Origin: Candidatus Bathyarchaeota archaeon
GTDB lineage: Archaea; Thermoproteota; Bathyarchaeia; Bathyarchaeales; Bathycorpusculaceae
Assembly (NCBI GenBank): GCA_030672475.1
Contig: DAOVGI010000035.1
Location: 1 to 35,525, forward strand
Direction: 5' to 3'
Length of the DNA: 35,525 bases
The notes below the pieces were generated by a model that saw only the letters and a program-made list of their open reading frames with translations, had not been told where the DNA came from and ran no database searches. Below, piece after piece: positions 14,926 through 22,964 of the stretch (position 1 is the first letter of the stretch; every line of letters starts with the position of its first letter). Position numbers and translations under genes: made by a program.

Positions 14926-16382
14926 AACTTTACAAGAAAGAAGGCAATATCATCCAGATTCTAAGTTTTCCAGATGAAACTGTGGAGAAAGGAGACTATC
15001 TGCTAATTCAAGACAATTATGTGAGAAAAGCTTTAATCGTACAGGTGATCGACGTTCAATTCGCAAACATACCTGGCATCTTTGAAGAATTACTCCGCAG
15101 TCTTCCGGACGGCGGAGAACAGGTTAAAGGAGAAGATTTTGATCCTCTGGAAATTGCTCCTCACATCACGTACATTCAGGATGCAAGGCTTCTCCGATGT
15201 AAAATCCGTGCAACAATGGAAAACGAAATTTTGAACCCGAACAGTTCATGGCTTCCCTCCCGCTCCAAATCAACAATAAAAAAAATGTCAATCCCAACTC
15301 TGCTTAAACTTGCAAAAGTTGATGGGAAACTACCAATAATCTTAGGAGGCACAAAAGATTCAATGCTTCTGACAATTGATGCTTCGTCTTTGGACGGAAG
15401 GTTAAACATAATAACTGGGAAGAAAGAAACTGGCAAGTCCCATCTGTCTAAGCTCTTAATGCTTAACTTAGTAGGGTACGGAGCCACTGTAGTCGTTTTT
15501 GACTTGAACGGGGAATACATAAACCTAGGCGTGACATCAGACGGAAAAAGAAATGGCTACTACAACAAGATTCACGTTTTGACTCCTTCCAAAAACTTTA
15601 AGGTTGCTCTGAAACAGCTACACCTGCGTGTCTTGTTAAATATTCTTGTTCATGCACTCCATCTGCCTGGAACATCCACTCGCGAGTTCAGGCACATGTG
15701 GCAATCCTTGAAAGAGCGAGATAATCTTACTCTACATGAACTAGGAGAAGTCATACGCAACTGGCGTTGCAACAACCATGTCCGAGACGCTCTTTTCTCA
15801 CGTTATTACTCCTTGGTTAACTCTGGCTTTTTCACTGATAATGTTGCAGAAGCTATGCTACTGGAAGAACGGCTGTTTAGGGCTAAGAAGGAAGGTGGCG
15901 CCATTGTGATAAACCTGCGAAACACTTCCTCTATGGATCGACAGATAGTTGTTGAATATGTGCTTGGGAAACTTGTTGAATTGTTGACAAACTGGAAACT
16001 CAAAGCTGTTTTTCTCTTCGCTGAAGAAGCCCACATTTACCTGCGTGAAACCTATTGGGATGACATTATAACGCGAATGCGACATTTCGGGATTTTCACA
16101 ACCTTCATAACTAACCAGCCAAACACAATTCGTGAAAACATATACCGCCAAGCAGACAACATATTTCTGTTAAACTTCACAAATGAACACGATTTAGAAG
16201 CGGTTTCACGAGCAGCCAGAGCGGATGCTGAAACAGTTAAATCCATTGCTCAAGATTTACCGCCACGTCACTGTCTCGTCCTTGGAAAAGCCGTTAAAGA
16301 TTTCCCGATGGTTGTCAAGATTAAAGCATTAGACATAAAAACCATGGGAGAAACAAGGCTGTTCTTTAAAGACATGAATTGA
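14922..16382 (+). CDS. herA: HerA family DNA translocase ATPase
   Basis: A 486-residue protein. An N-terminal HAS-barrel-like domain (about 1-95) precedes a RecA/FtsK-type motor. The P-loop GKKETGKSH (166-174) differs from the usual GxTGSGKS/T form but keeps G-x4-GKS. VVVFDLNGEYINL follows, then Walker B FLFAEEAH (364-371) and FGIFTTFITNQPNTI in the sensor region. HerA hexamers pump DNA and stimulate NurA in double-strand break resection. The gene overlaps nurA by 4 bases and its 3' end overlaps the convergent Nudix gene by 17. No mre11 or rad50 is in the window, unlike the common archaeal cluster. Confidence 0.88.
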   Translation: MKLYKKEGNIIQILSFPDETVEKGDYLLIQDNYVRKALIVQVIDVQFANIPGIFEELLRSLPDGGEQVKGEDFDPLEIAPHITYIQDARLLRCKIRATMENEILNPNSSWLPSRSKSTIKKMSIPTLLKLAKVDGKLPIILGGTKDSMLLTIDASSLDGRLNIITGKKETGKSHLSKLLMLNLVGYGATVVVFDLNGEYINLGVTSDGKRNGYYNKIHVLTPSKNFKVALKQLHLRVLLNILVHALHLPGTSTREFRHMWQSLKERDNLTLHELGEVIRNWRCNNHVRDALFSRYYSLVNSGFFTDNVAEAMLLEERLFRAKKEGGAIVINLRNTSSMDRQIVVEYVLGKLVELLTNWKLKAVFLFAEEAHIYLRETYWDDIITRMRHFGIFTTFITNQPNTIRENIYRQADNIFLLNFTNEHDLEAVSRAARADAETVKSIAQDLPPRHCLVLGKAVKDFPMVVKIKALDIKTMGETRLFFKDMN

Positions 16383-16815
16383 ATTTTTCCAGTTTTTTCC
16401 TGTTATCGTGAAAGAATTCTCTGGAACTGTCGGTTAATTCGTAGTTTTCCACTTCACCAAATGTGATCCATTTCAATTCCGCAGCATCATCCGCTGCTTC
16501 AAGCGCTCCACCTTTAATCTTCACAAAATAATCCACTATTATAAAATGATATTTCACCTTGCCATGCTCATCCAAAGTCAAGCTATTGACAACATCTACA
16601 AGCTTAGGCTTTTCGACTTCAAGGTTTGTCTCCTCCTTAACTTCTCTAATCACGGTTTGCTCTGCACTCTCACCTAATTCCACTATGCCGCCTGGAATGC
16701 TCCATTTACCCCTTCCAGGTTCACCTTTTCTTTTTTCCAGCAAAATCCTACCATTGCAGACTATTACTGCTCCTATTCCTACAAGTGGCTGTTCAGGATA
16801 TAATCGGTTCACCAT
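16366..16815 (-). CDS. Nudix hydrolase
   Basis: A 149-residue single-domain protein. The Nudix box reads GGIVELGESAEQTVIREVKEETNLEV, matching G-x5-E-x7-R-E-U-x-E-E-x-G-U with Asn in place of the last Gly. KWSIPGG before it and the central EEHR-like spacing are standard. It hydrolyses nucleoside-diphosphate-linked compounds; ADP-ribose, oxidised nucleotides and others are all possible. The start ATG at 16815 follows AAAGGATG. It is convergent with herA and overlaps it by 17 bases, so the two transcripts are partly complementary. Confidence 0.93.
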   Translation of the reverse strand: MVNRLYPEQPLVGIGAVIVCNGRILLEKRKGEPGRGKWSIPGGIVELGESAEQTVIREVKEETNLEVEKPKLVDVVNSLTLDEHGKVKYHFIIVDYFVKIKGGALEAADDAAELKWITFGEVENYELTDSSREFFHDNRKKLEKFNSCL

Positions 16816-16981
16816 GATACATCCTTTGGTATGATATACGGAAACTTTGTTTAAGACTTGCTAATGCACGTACATTTCCTGCAAGCTTACTCATCCTTCC
16901 GAGCGAAGCTGCGTTGAACCTTGAACTCGACTTTCAGAAATTATTAGCCCGTACATCGACTTCATAAATTATTGTGGCACC

Positions 16982-17698
16982 TTACGAACACAGATTTGCA
17001 TTGTTATAGTGACGCTCTCGACACGTCATGACTAAAGTTCCAACTTTTTCTCCCTTAACCGCCAATAAAACGTTTTCAGGTTCAAACCCGTTCACAACGA
17101 CAACTTTGACCCGTCCCTTCTTGAGAATTTTAACAGCTTCAGGGTCGAGAATCTGGTGTATTCCAGCTTTGTGCTTATCTTCAGAAAAAACATGAGTTAA
17201 ATCTTCAAAACATAGGCGTTCAAGCATTATAGCATCAGCATATTTCTTAGGGTCTTTATCGTAGATGCCTTGTTGATCCGTGACTTTTATGAGTAAATCA
17301 GCATTTACTTTTTCAACTATCAACGCTGCAACCGTATCTGTAGTCATGCCTGGCTTCAGGCCTCCCATGACTGCAATTTTTCCATCGTTTAAACATTTTG
17401 CAGCTTCTCCAATTGTTGATGGGACAGCTATGCAGCTTAGCGCCCCGAGTTTTAGGAGGAAAAGCTGAGCGAAGATTCTTGAAACGGAAATAGCAACCTC
17501 ATCTTGAGCTCTTCCGTCCAGTCCCAGGTGTTTTGCGACTTCAATGAACTCTCTTGCTTGGGCACCGCCTCCAACAACAACAGCTACTTCATGTCCTTTC
17601 CCTTTCAAATCCTTAAGCAAGTCTACGTACTTTCTGATCAAGACTGAATCAACTGGTGAAGCAATGACAGAACCCCCTATCCGCAACACAAGCCGCAT
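16982..17698 (-). CDS. pyrH: Archaeal-type UMP kinase
   Basis: A 238-residue amino-acid-kinase-fold protein. LRIGGSVIASP is the N-terminal nucleotide loop, VAVVVGGGAQAREFIEVAK the second glycine loop, and MGGLKPGMTTDTVAALIVEK the UMP site. VTDQQGIYDKDPKKYADA is the phosphoryl and ATP region. This matches archaeal PyrH, which makes UDP from UMP in the cytoplasm and is shorter than the bacterial form. The ATG at 17698 is preceded by GGATGTGA. The last dozen residues (RERHYNNANLCS) extend a little beyond the usual end. Confidence 0.93.
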   Translation of the reverse strand: MRLVLRIGGSVIASPVDSVLIRKYVDLLKDLKGKGHEVAVVVGGGAQAREFIEVAKHLGLDGRAQDEVAISVSRIFAQLFLLKLGALSCIAVPSTIGEAAKCLNDGKIAVMGGLKPGMTTDTVAALIVEKVNADLLIKVTDQQGIYDKDPKKYADAIMLERLCFEDLTHVFSEDKHKAGIHQILDPEAVKILKKGRVKVVVVNGFEPENVLLAVKGEKVGTLVMTCRERHYNNANLCS

Positions 17699-18122
17699 TT
17701 TTTCACATCCATTTATTGCATACTATACAGTCTTACAGGTTAAAATTTTTCTCGAAGCTCGCTTAGACGAGACTCAAGTTTTCTGCTTGTTCGCACACTT
17801 TTCTTGCTTCACAACTTCTGCCGGTCCTTTTAATATGATCTGCGTTTGACATTCTTGGAGGCAACTCGTTCTGAACTTGCTTTCTCGCTATTTTTTTGCC
17901 AGTCGGCAGTTGTAAAATGATCTTTTCAAGGCTTTTGCAGTCGCCTTATTACACTGTTTAAGGACAGCAGAATTGAATTCGTCCCTTACCGTGTGATATG
18001 GTTCTCGAAACGAGTAAACAGTGTGGTTTCGTTTTATCCTCTGTTTTCCATGAGCGAATAGTTTTAATACATTTCAACGATTTATCTTGGCATAAGTTTG
18101 TATTAGTCATAGGAAATAGGGT
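17699..18122. other. Divergent intergenic region
   Basis: This is 424 bases between pyrH (minus) and the transport cluster (plus). Near 17741-17750 is a minus-strand TATA-like AAATTTTAACC for pyrH. Near 18059-18072 is AGTTTTAATACATT, a plausible TATA box for the transport cluster. I see no RNA gene, ORF with a ribosome binding site, or clear repeat in between. Confidence 0.55.
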
Positions 18123-18665
18123 GTGGTCAATGTGAAGGCTAAGGGCGATGAGATTCGGCGCAGATTTCCCAGAATCGTAATGAATTTGGTGATGGCTGTT
18201 ATTTTTTGGCTAATAGATATTTTTGTTCCTCCGACAGTTAGTGGAATTGTGGTTCCGGGTCTTAACACGAATGCGGATTTGCTGATATGGATCGTTACAA
18301 CAATGGTTATGGCTATCTTCTTGATACGCGCCTTATCAGATGCTCTGGTGTTGGGCGATATTCTAACCGACATCGTTGTCAGAAGACTCGGTATAAAAGA
18401 AGAAAGATCTCCGAAGAGAGCTGCAAGAGACCTCATTTATATCATAATCATCATATTGGTGGTCACAGCAGTTTCTCCAGTTTTAACCTATATCGAACAG
18501 ATTGGATACTTGTTAACAACAATCACCACATACATAGCTCTCGGCTTAATCATAATACTGATTTACGACATAGGACGAATCCTTTACAGAATAATAGAAC
18601 AAAAAGCAGAATTACTGGCAGATCGCTTGGTCCAAACTGCTGAAAGAACAAAAAGCAGTGAATAA
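18123..18665 (+). CDS. Multi-TM membrane protein of unknown function
   Basis: A 180-residue protein with about four membrane helices (near 20-38, 52-72, 100-120 and 128-148) and a charged cytoplasmic C-terminal tail (EQKAELLADRLVQTAERTK). I do not recognise the family. The start is GTG at 18123 or the in-frame GTG at 18132. It directly precedes an ion-transporter-superfamily permease and is separated by only one base or overlapping, so it is probably a partner or regulator of that permease. Confidence 0.8.
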   Translation: MVNVKAKGDEIRRRFPRIVMNLVMAVIFWLIDIFVPPTVSGIVVPGLNTNADLLIWIVTTMVMAIFLIRALSDALVLGDILTDIVVRRLGIKEERSPKRAARDLIYIIIIILVVTAVSPVLTYIEQIGYLLTTITTYIALGLIIILIYDIGRILYRIIEQKAELLADRLVQTAERTKSSE

Positions 18666-18666
18666 A

Positions 18667-19947
18667 ATGGATGGAACCACAGTAATCTTTATACTGGTTT
18701 ATCTTTTGACAATATTAGTTTCAGCAACAGAACTTGCTCCCCTCTCCATTGCTGCCTTAAGCGGAGCATTACTCACCGCTTGGTTTGGAATTCAGTATGA
18801 AATCTTCACTTATGAAGAAGCTCTAGGCTTCGTGGATATGAGACTTCTTGCCCTCTTGATCGGTACAATGATTGTAGTTGAAGTGGCTAAAAGAAGCGGG
18901 GTGTTCCGAGTTCTGGCATTGTATGCTGTAAAATTTTCCGGTGGAGATCCTGCAAAACTTTTCGTTTCCATTTGCGTGGTTTCGGCCTTTGTCTCTATGT
19001 TTCTCAGTGATCCAATGGCAATGCTGCTTATGGCTGCAGCGACTGTGACGATTGCTAAACTTCTGAAATACGACCCGATGCCATACTTTCTATCCGCAAC
19101 GATAATGATTAACCTCGGTGGAATAAGCACGCTGATAGGCTCGGTGAGTAACATGATAATTGGTATGGAAGCGAATATCGGCTTCACAGAGTACCTCAAC
19201 TACTTACTAATGTGTGAAATAATGTTATGGGCGTTGACAATCTTTGTTCTTTACGTAATTTTCAAGCCTAGGCTTGGAACGAAAAAGATGCTGCCAGAAT
19301 ACAAACCGTTAGAAAGCATAACAAACAAGACGCTTTTCCACAGGTCGATATTCATTCTCTTACTTCTTGTAATCCTTTTTCTGACTCTGGAAAAAATAGG
19401 AATCGGACCCGAAGGCGTAGCCATAGGCTGCGCCATCTTAGCGTTGTTCATTACTAAGCTGGATCCAGCAGAAATTTTTAGAGAACTGGATTGGGAAACC
19501 ATTTTTTTTATTGCAGGGTTCATGTTTATTATTGGCGGTTTGGAAAAGACTCAGATTTTAACTGACATATCCACATGGCTTTTTCAAATAGCTGGACAGA
19601 GCTCATTTAATGCTTCTCTCACAACTCTATGGTTCAGTGGGATTGCAAGCATGGTGGTAAGCAATGTTGCAATTGCCTTAACATTCGCTCCGATGATTGC
19701 TATGCATGGTTTTTCAGGGTTAAAGTCTTCTGCTGTTTGGACAGCGCTCATTCTTGGAACAAATCTGGGCGGTGCAACAACACCATTCAGTGGCTCTGTA
19801 TGTGTGATGGCTATGGGCGCTCTCAAACGTGAGGGACTCACAGTGAAATTCGGTGATTTCGCCAAAGTTGGTCTGATAACAACAATGGCTCAATTGGGTT
19901 TCTCAAGTCTTTATCTTATCCTAAGATTTGGATTGATAGGAGTATGA
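18667..19947 (+). CDS. ArsB/NhaD/SLC13-like anion or cation permease
   Basis: A permease of about 426 residues with 10-12 membrane helices and two re-entrant-type halves. The first half has LIGTMIVVEVAKRSGVFRVLA and VSMFLSDPMAMLLMAAATVTIAK; the second has GFMFIIGGLEKTQIL and TNLGGATTPFSGSVCVMAMG. These match the ArsB/P-protein branch of the ion transporter superfamily (arsenite, Na+/H+, citrate or silicon relatives). No arsenic genes are adjacent, so the substrate is open. ATG 18667 with GTGA 5 bases upstream is preferred to the GTG at 18658. It is the central gene of a three-gene operon. Confidence 0.88.
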   Translation: MDGTTVIFILVYLLTILVSATELAPLSIAALSGALLTAWFGIQYEIFTYEEALGFVDMRLLALLIGTMIVVEVAKRSGVFRVLALYAVKFSGGDPAKLFVSICVVSAFVSMFLSDPMAMLLMAAATVTIAKLLKYDPMPYFLSATIMINLGGISTLIGSVSNMIIGMEANIGFTEYLNYLLMCEIMLWALTIFVLYVIFKPRLGTKKMLPEYKPLESITNKTLFHRSIFILLLLVILFLTLEKIGIGPEGVAIGCAILALFITKLDPAEIFRELDWETIFFIAGFMFIIGGLEKTQILTDISTWLFQIAGQSSFNASLTTLWFSGIASMVVSNVAIALTFAPMIAMHGFSGLKSSAVWTALILGTNLGGATTPFSGSVCVMAMGALKREGLTVKFGDFAKVGLITTMAQLGFSSLYLILRFGLIGV

Positions 19948-20207
19948 TGAACTTGGCAAAAATCAAAAAATGGTTTAGATCGAGAAAACCAAAACATGAA
20001 AGAACATACGAAGAGGAAAAAAGAGAGTTCGAAATGGCCATAGGAAAGCCTTTCATCAATGTTACAATTGAGATGCCTGAAGGTTTCAAAGAATTGCGCA
20101 CCCAATTTCTAGATTTGCAGAAAGACGAAAGATTCCTCGAAGAAGTCAAAAACTTGGTGAAAAAAAGACTCGTGTACGAGAGACGAGGCATGAAACTTAC
20201 ATCTTAA
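19944..20207 (+). CDS. Small charged protein of transport operon
   Basis: An 87-residue soluble protein with a basic N terminus (KKWFRSRKPKHERTYEEEK) and mixed charge throughout, without membrane helices or known motifs. It overlaps the end of the permease gene (ATGATGA), with GGAG just upstream, so it is translated with it. The second ATG (19947) has better spacing from GGAG. A cytoplasmic accessory protein of the permease is the most economical guess. I do not recognise the family. Confidence 0.7.
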   Translation: MMNLAKIKKWFRSRKPKHERTYEEEKREFEMAIGKPFINVTIEMPEGFKELRTQFLDLQKDERFLEEVKNLVKKRLVYERRGMKLTS

Positions 20208-20262
20208 ACCCAAGCTGACGGCGAGATTCACAGAAGAGCTGATCCAAAAAATACTTCTTGGC

Positions 20263-20272
20263 TGTTTATATA
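20263..20272 (+). promoter_or_regulatory. TATA box of the GNAT gene
   Basis: TGTTTATATA/GTTTATATAC lies about 55 bases upstream of the TTG start at 20325, after the transport operon ends. Confidence 0.5.
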
Positions 20273-20324
20273 CTTCTTTTTCCAAAATACAGATCAAAGC
20301 AGGAAATCCAAAAGAGGAAAACAA

Positions 20325-20846
20325 TTGTTTAACATTGAAAAGGTTGACGAGGGCAATTTCAAAGATATCCCCCACCCATGTAGATATTGTCTCTACTGGC
20401 AGACAACTGGTCCGTTTGATCAGAAGATGTTGAAGCCGGAGATGGGACGAGAAAAACGAGAATGGTTCAACAAAGTAGTTCGAGAGTTTGGAAATTGTGC
20501 ATCTATCGCATACTTCAACAGCGTTCCAACAGGCTTTATCCAATACGCACCGCCGAAGTTTCTTCCCAGGATAGAAGAGTATGCATCTGGACCACCAAGC
20601 GAAGACGCCGTCTTTCTTGCATGTTTATACATTGTAAACAGAAAAGCACGTGGAAAAAAATTAGGAACAAACATGCTGACAAATTTGCTGGATGAACTGA
20701 GAAATAGAGGAATTAGAGCTGTTGAAACCTTCGCAAGAAAAAACTCGCAAGACAATCCATCAGGTCCACTAGAACTGTACTTAAAACATAATTTCAAAAT
20801 AAAGAAGGACGTGGATGATTTTCCACTTGTCCGTTTCGAATTCTAG
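20325..20846 (+). CDS. GNAT family acetyltransferase
   Basis: A 173-residue protein. FLACLYIVNRKARGKKLGTNMLTNLL is the acetyl-CoA-binding region (beta4, then R-x-x-G-x-x-G/A and a helix), and AVETFARKNS plus LYLKHNFK complete the GNAT fold. The N-terminal part has a short Cys pair (CRYCLYW) and GFIQYAPPKFLPR. It should move an acetyl group from acetyl-CoA to an amine; the acceptor is unknown. It starts at TTG with AGAGG 8 bases upstream. It has its own TATA box and precedes thiI by 33 bases, so both may be cotranscribed. Confidence 0.82.
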   Translation: MFNIEKVDEGNFKDIPHPCRYCLYWQTTGPFDQKMLKPEMGREKREWFNKVVREFGNCASIAYFNSVPTGFIQYAPPKFLPRIEEYASGPPSEDAVFLACLYIVNRKARGKKLGTNMLTNLLDELRNRGIRAVETFARKNSQDNPSGPLELYLKHNFKIKKDVDDFPLVRFEF

Positions 20847-20879
20847 AACGTAACCGTTAAATCTGTTCTTTTCTCTTCT

Positions 20880-22091
20880 ATGAGATTTGCTGTAGGTTGG
20901 TCGAAGCTGGTGAAAGTTGACTCTGTTGTCCTTCGATTCGGTGGAGAAATAGGCATCAAGAGCGAATGGACTAGGCGTACTTACGAGAGATTATTGTTAA
21001 GAAATATAAAAAAAGTTCTAGAGTACTATAGCATTTCCATTGACAGAATCGTACACAAGCGTGGCAGAATATATGTAAAAGCGAAGCATGCTCATGAAGC
21101 CGCTGCAAAGCTGACGCAAGTCTTCGGCGTCTCTTCAGTTTCCCCAGCCGTTGAAACGACTTCAGATATGAATGAAATTGTGGAGCGAGCTTGCGAATTA
21201 GCAGACGAGACGTTGAAAAACGGAGGCAGTTTTGCAGTTCGTTGCCACAGAGTTGGGGAACATCCTTACTCAAGCATGGACGTTTGTAAAGAAGCAGGAA
21301 CACAAATTTTAACAAGATTAAAGAAACGTGGCTTAAAAGTGGATTTAAGGAATCCTCAGGTCACTGTAGGTGTTGAGGTGAGAGATGAACATGCTTACAT
21401 CTTCACAGAAAGCCTGCAGGGTACAGGTGGTTTTCCCTTAGGTTCCCAGCCCAGAGTCGTCTGCCTGCTAAGCGGAGGAATAGACTCAGCAGTTGCGTGC
21501 TGGCTTGTAATGAAACGCGGATGCTCCATTAGTCCAGTATACTTTGATATCACGCCCTTCACGAACAGAGCTGCAACTGCCAAAGCCTTAGATATTGCCA
21601 AGAGACTGTTTGAATGGTCCATTGGTTTTCCGAGAAGAGTTCTCTTAGTGCCCCATGGCAAAAACCTTGAAACATTTGTCAAGAAAAGCCCAAGAAAGTT
21701 AACATGTGTCTTATGCAAACGTATGATGTACCGTATTGCCGAACGGCTTGCAGAAATGGAGAAAGCTGAAGGCATAGTAACCGGCGAATCCATTGGACAA
21801 CACGCAAGCCAAACATTACACAATCTGAGAGTTCTAAATCAAGCAGTAGCTAAGTATCCGGTGCATCGTCCACTCTTAGGCTTTAACAAACTGGAAATAG
21901 TAGAATTAGCGAAGAAAATCGGCACTTTTAATATTTCAACCAGAACAGCTGAAGGATGCAGTGCAGTTCCCAGAAGCCCTGCAACAAAAGCGAGACTGCA
22001 ACTTGTAATGAAAGCTGAGCAAGAGCTTGATATAAGTGAAATGATACAGGAATCAGTTAGAGAAACTAAAACTGTGACAGTTGGAACTTAA
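20880..22091 (+). CDS. thiI: ThiI: tRNA 4-thiouridine synthase
   Basis: A protein of about 400 residues. The N-terminal ferredoxin-like and THUMP domains run to about residue 165. A PP-loop ATPase follows with VVCLLSGGIDSAVACW, LVPHGKN, CVLCKRMMYRIAERLA and GESIGQHASQTLHNL. There is no C-terminal rhodanese domain, as is usual in archaea. The enzyme adenylates and thiolates U8 of tRNA and may serve thiamine biosynthesis. The ATG at 20880 has no ribosome binding site. The GTG at 20910 gives MKVDSVVLRFGGEIGIKS, closer to the usual family start, so the first ten residues are uncertain. Confidence 0.95.
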   Translation: MRFAVGWSKLVKVDSVVLRFGGEIGIKSEWTRRTYERLLLRNIKKVLEYYSISIDRIVHKRGRIYVKAKHAHEAAAKLTQVFGVSSVSPAVETTSDMNEIVERACELADETLKNGGSFAVRCHRVGEHPYSSMDVCKEAGTQILTRLKKRGLKVDLRNPQVTVGVEVRDEHAYIFTESLQGTGGFPLGSQPRVVCLLSGGIDSAVACWLVMKRGCSISPVYFDITPFTNRAATAKALDIAKRLFEWSIGFPRRVLLVPHGKNLETFVKKSPRKLTCVLCKRMMYRIAERLAEMEKAEGIVTGESIGQHASQTLHNLRVLNQAVAKYPVHRPLLGFNKLEIVELAKKIGTFNISTRTAEGCSAVPRSPATKARLQLVMKAEQELDISEMIQESVRETKTVTVGT

Positions 22092-22271
22092 TAAAAGTTG
22101 CATTTTGCGTCTTTGCGATGCTGGAAGACGAAGACCTTATAGTACAGTAGGCGACAAACGATGCTGGCAGCTTCTAACACGTTGTTTTGAAAACATTTTG
22201 CTGTTCTTCAGGTGTAAGTGTACAGCAAGGTCAAGCTTATTTAACTTATGTTACTGCAAGTGGCATGTTAG

Positions 22272-22508
22272 CTATTTAGGTGTCTCTAGCATTATGTAAA
22301 GTACGTTGTTTCCACGCAGTAAAACGTTTCCGTAATTCGTAATCAATTGACCGTTTTTGTACTCTGTTGCTCCCTCCAGGAGCATGTTCATGTGTCCGTC
22401 ACATTGGATCATCTTTCCCCTGTATTCGCATCGGTTTTTCAGTAGGATTCCGATGTGGGCATTTAACTGTTTGACCAGCACATTCAACGGTTTCTTACTA
22501 GGTTCCAT
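22272..22508 (-). CDS. Sm-like archaeal protein (LSm)
   Basis: A 78-residue LSm protein. The Sm1 motif is visible in ILLKNRCEYRGKMIQCDGHMNMLLEGA and the Sm2 motif in YGNVLLRGNNVLYI. Archaeal LSm proteins form heptameric rings that bind U-rich RNA. The ATG at 22508 is preceded by AAGGGTG. It is not followed by rpl37e, its common partner; its 3' side faces thiI. Confidence 0.93.
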   Translation of the reverse strand: MEPSKKPLNVLVKQLNAHIGILLKNRCEYRGKMIQCDGHMNMLLEGATEYKNGQLITNYGNVLLRGNNVLYIMLETPK

Positions 22509-22659
22509 TCAAGCACCCTTAGTATCTCTTTGTCTATTCATATCCACGAAAGCACTACATATAAAAGCTTTATGAAAACTTTCTCCAAATTCGGCGACAA
22601 TTATTGAATTGCCTCCCACTCTGTATTCTAAAACATTTCTGAAGCGGATCACAAATTGA

Positions 22660-22860
22660 TTACAGCTTTTTCAGTACTGACAAAGCTGCAATTGCCAGAA
22701 AGGCTATTCCAGTCCACCATAGATCTCCATCCGTCAGAAGCCAAACTATTATGGCAACAATAGCCGCAGGAATCAAGACGAAGAGTAGACGAATGACGAG
22801 AATGATTATTATGCCGATTATGATTAAGCCGATAAGTCCTAGGAGAGCGAAGTCAAGCAA
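22660..22860 (-). CDS. Small hydrophobic membrane protein, 66 aa
   Basis: Nearly the entire 66-residue product is membrane helix: LLGLIGLIIIGIIIILVIRL, then LIPAAIVAIIVWLL, a short DGDLWWTG loop, and a last helix ending LKKL. It starts at TTG with GGTGA 8 bases upstream, which argues that it is a real gene. It is divergent from the AIM24-like gene across about 100 bases. I do not recognise the family. Confidence 0.65.
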   Translation of the reverse strand: MLDFALLGLIGLIIIGIIIILVIRLLFVLIPAAIVAIIVWLLTDGDLWWTGIAFLAIAALSVLKKL

Positions 22861-22964
22861 ACTTCGAATTCACCAATTCAAGATTCTTGTCAAGCAGGAA
22901 TAATAATGTTCCGTTGCCAAAATTTAAAAGCACACCCGCGCACAACAGTCAATGGGGAATTCGA

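Noticed and set aside
22092-22271. Possible C/D box RNA, from two CGATGCTGG copies
   Set aside because: They resemble box C only loosely (no RTGATGA), and no CTGA box D stands at the needed distance.
22081-22299. 72-codon ORF after thiI
   Set aside because: No ribosome binding site, cysteine- and arginine-rich noise, overlaps the end of both thiI and the LSm gene.
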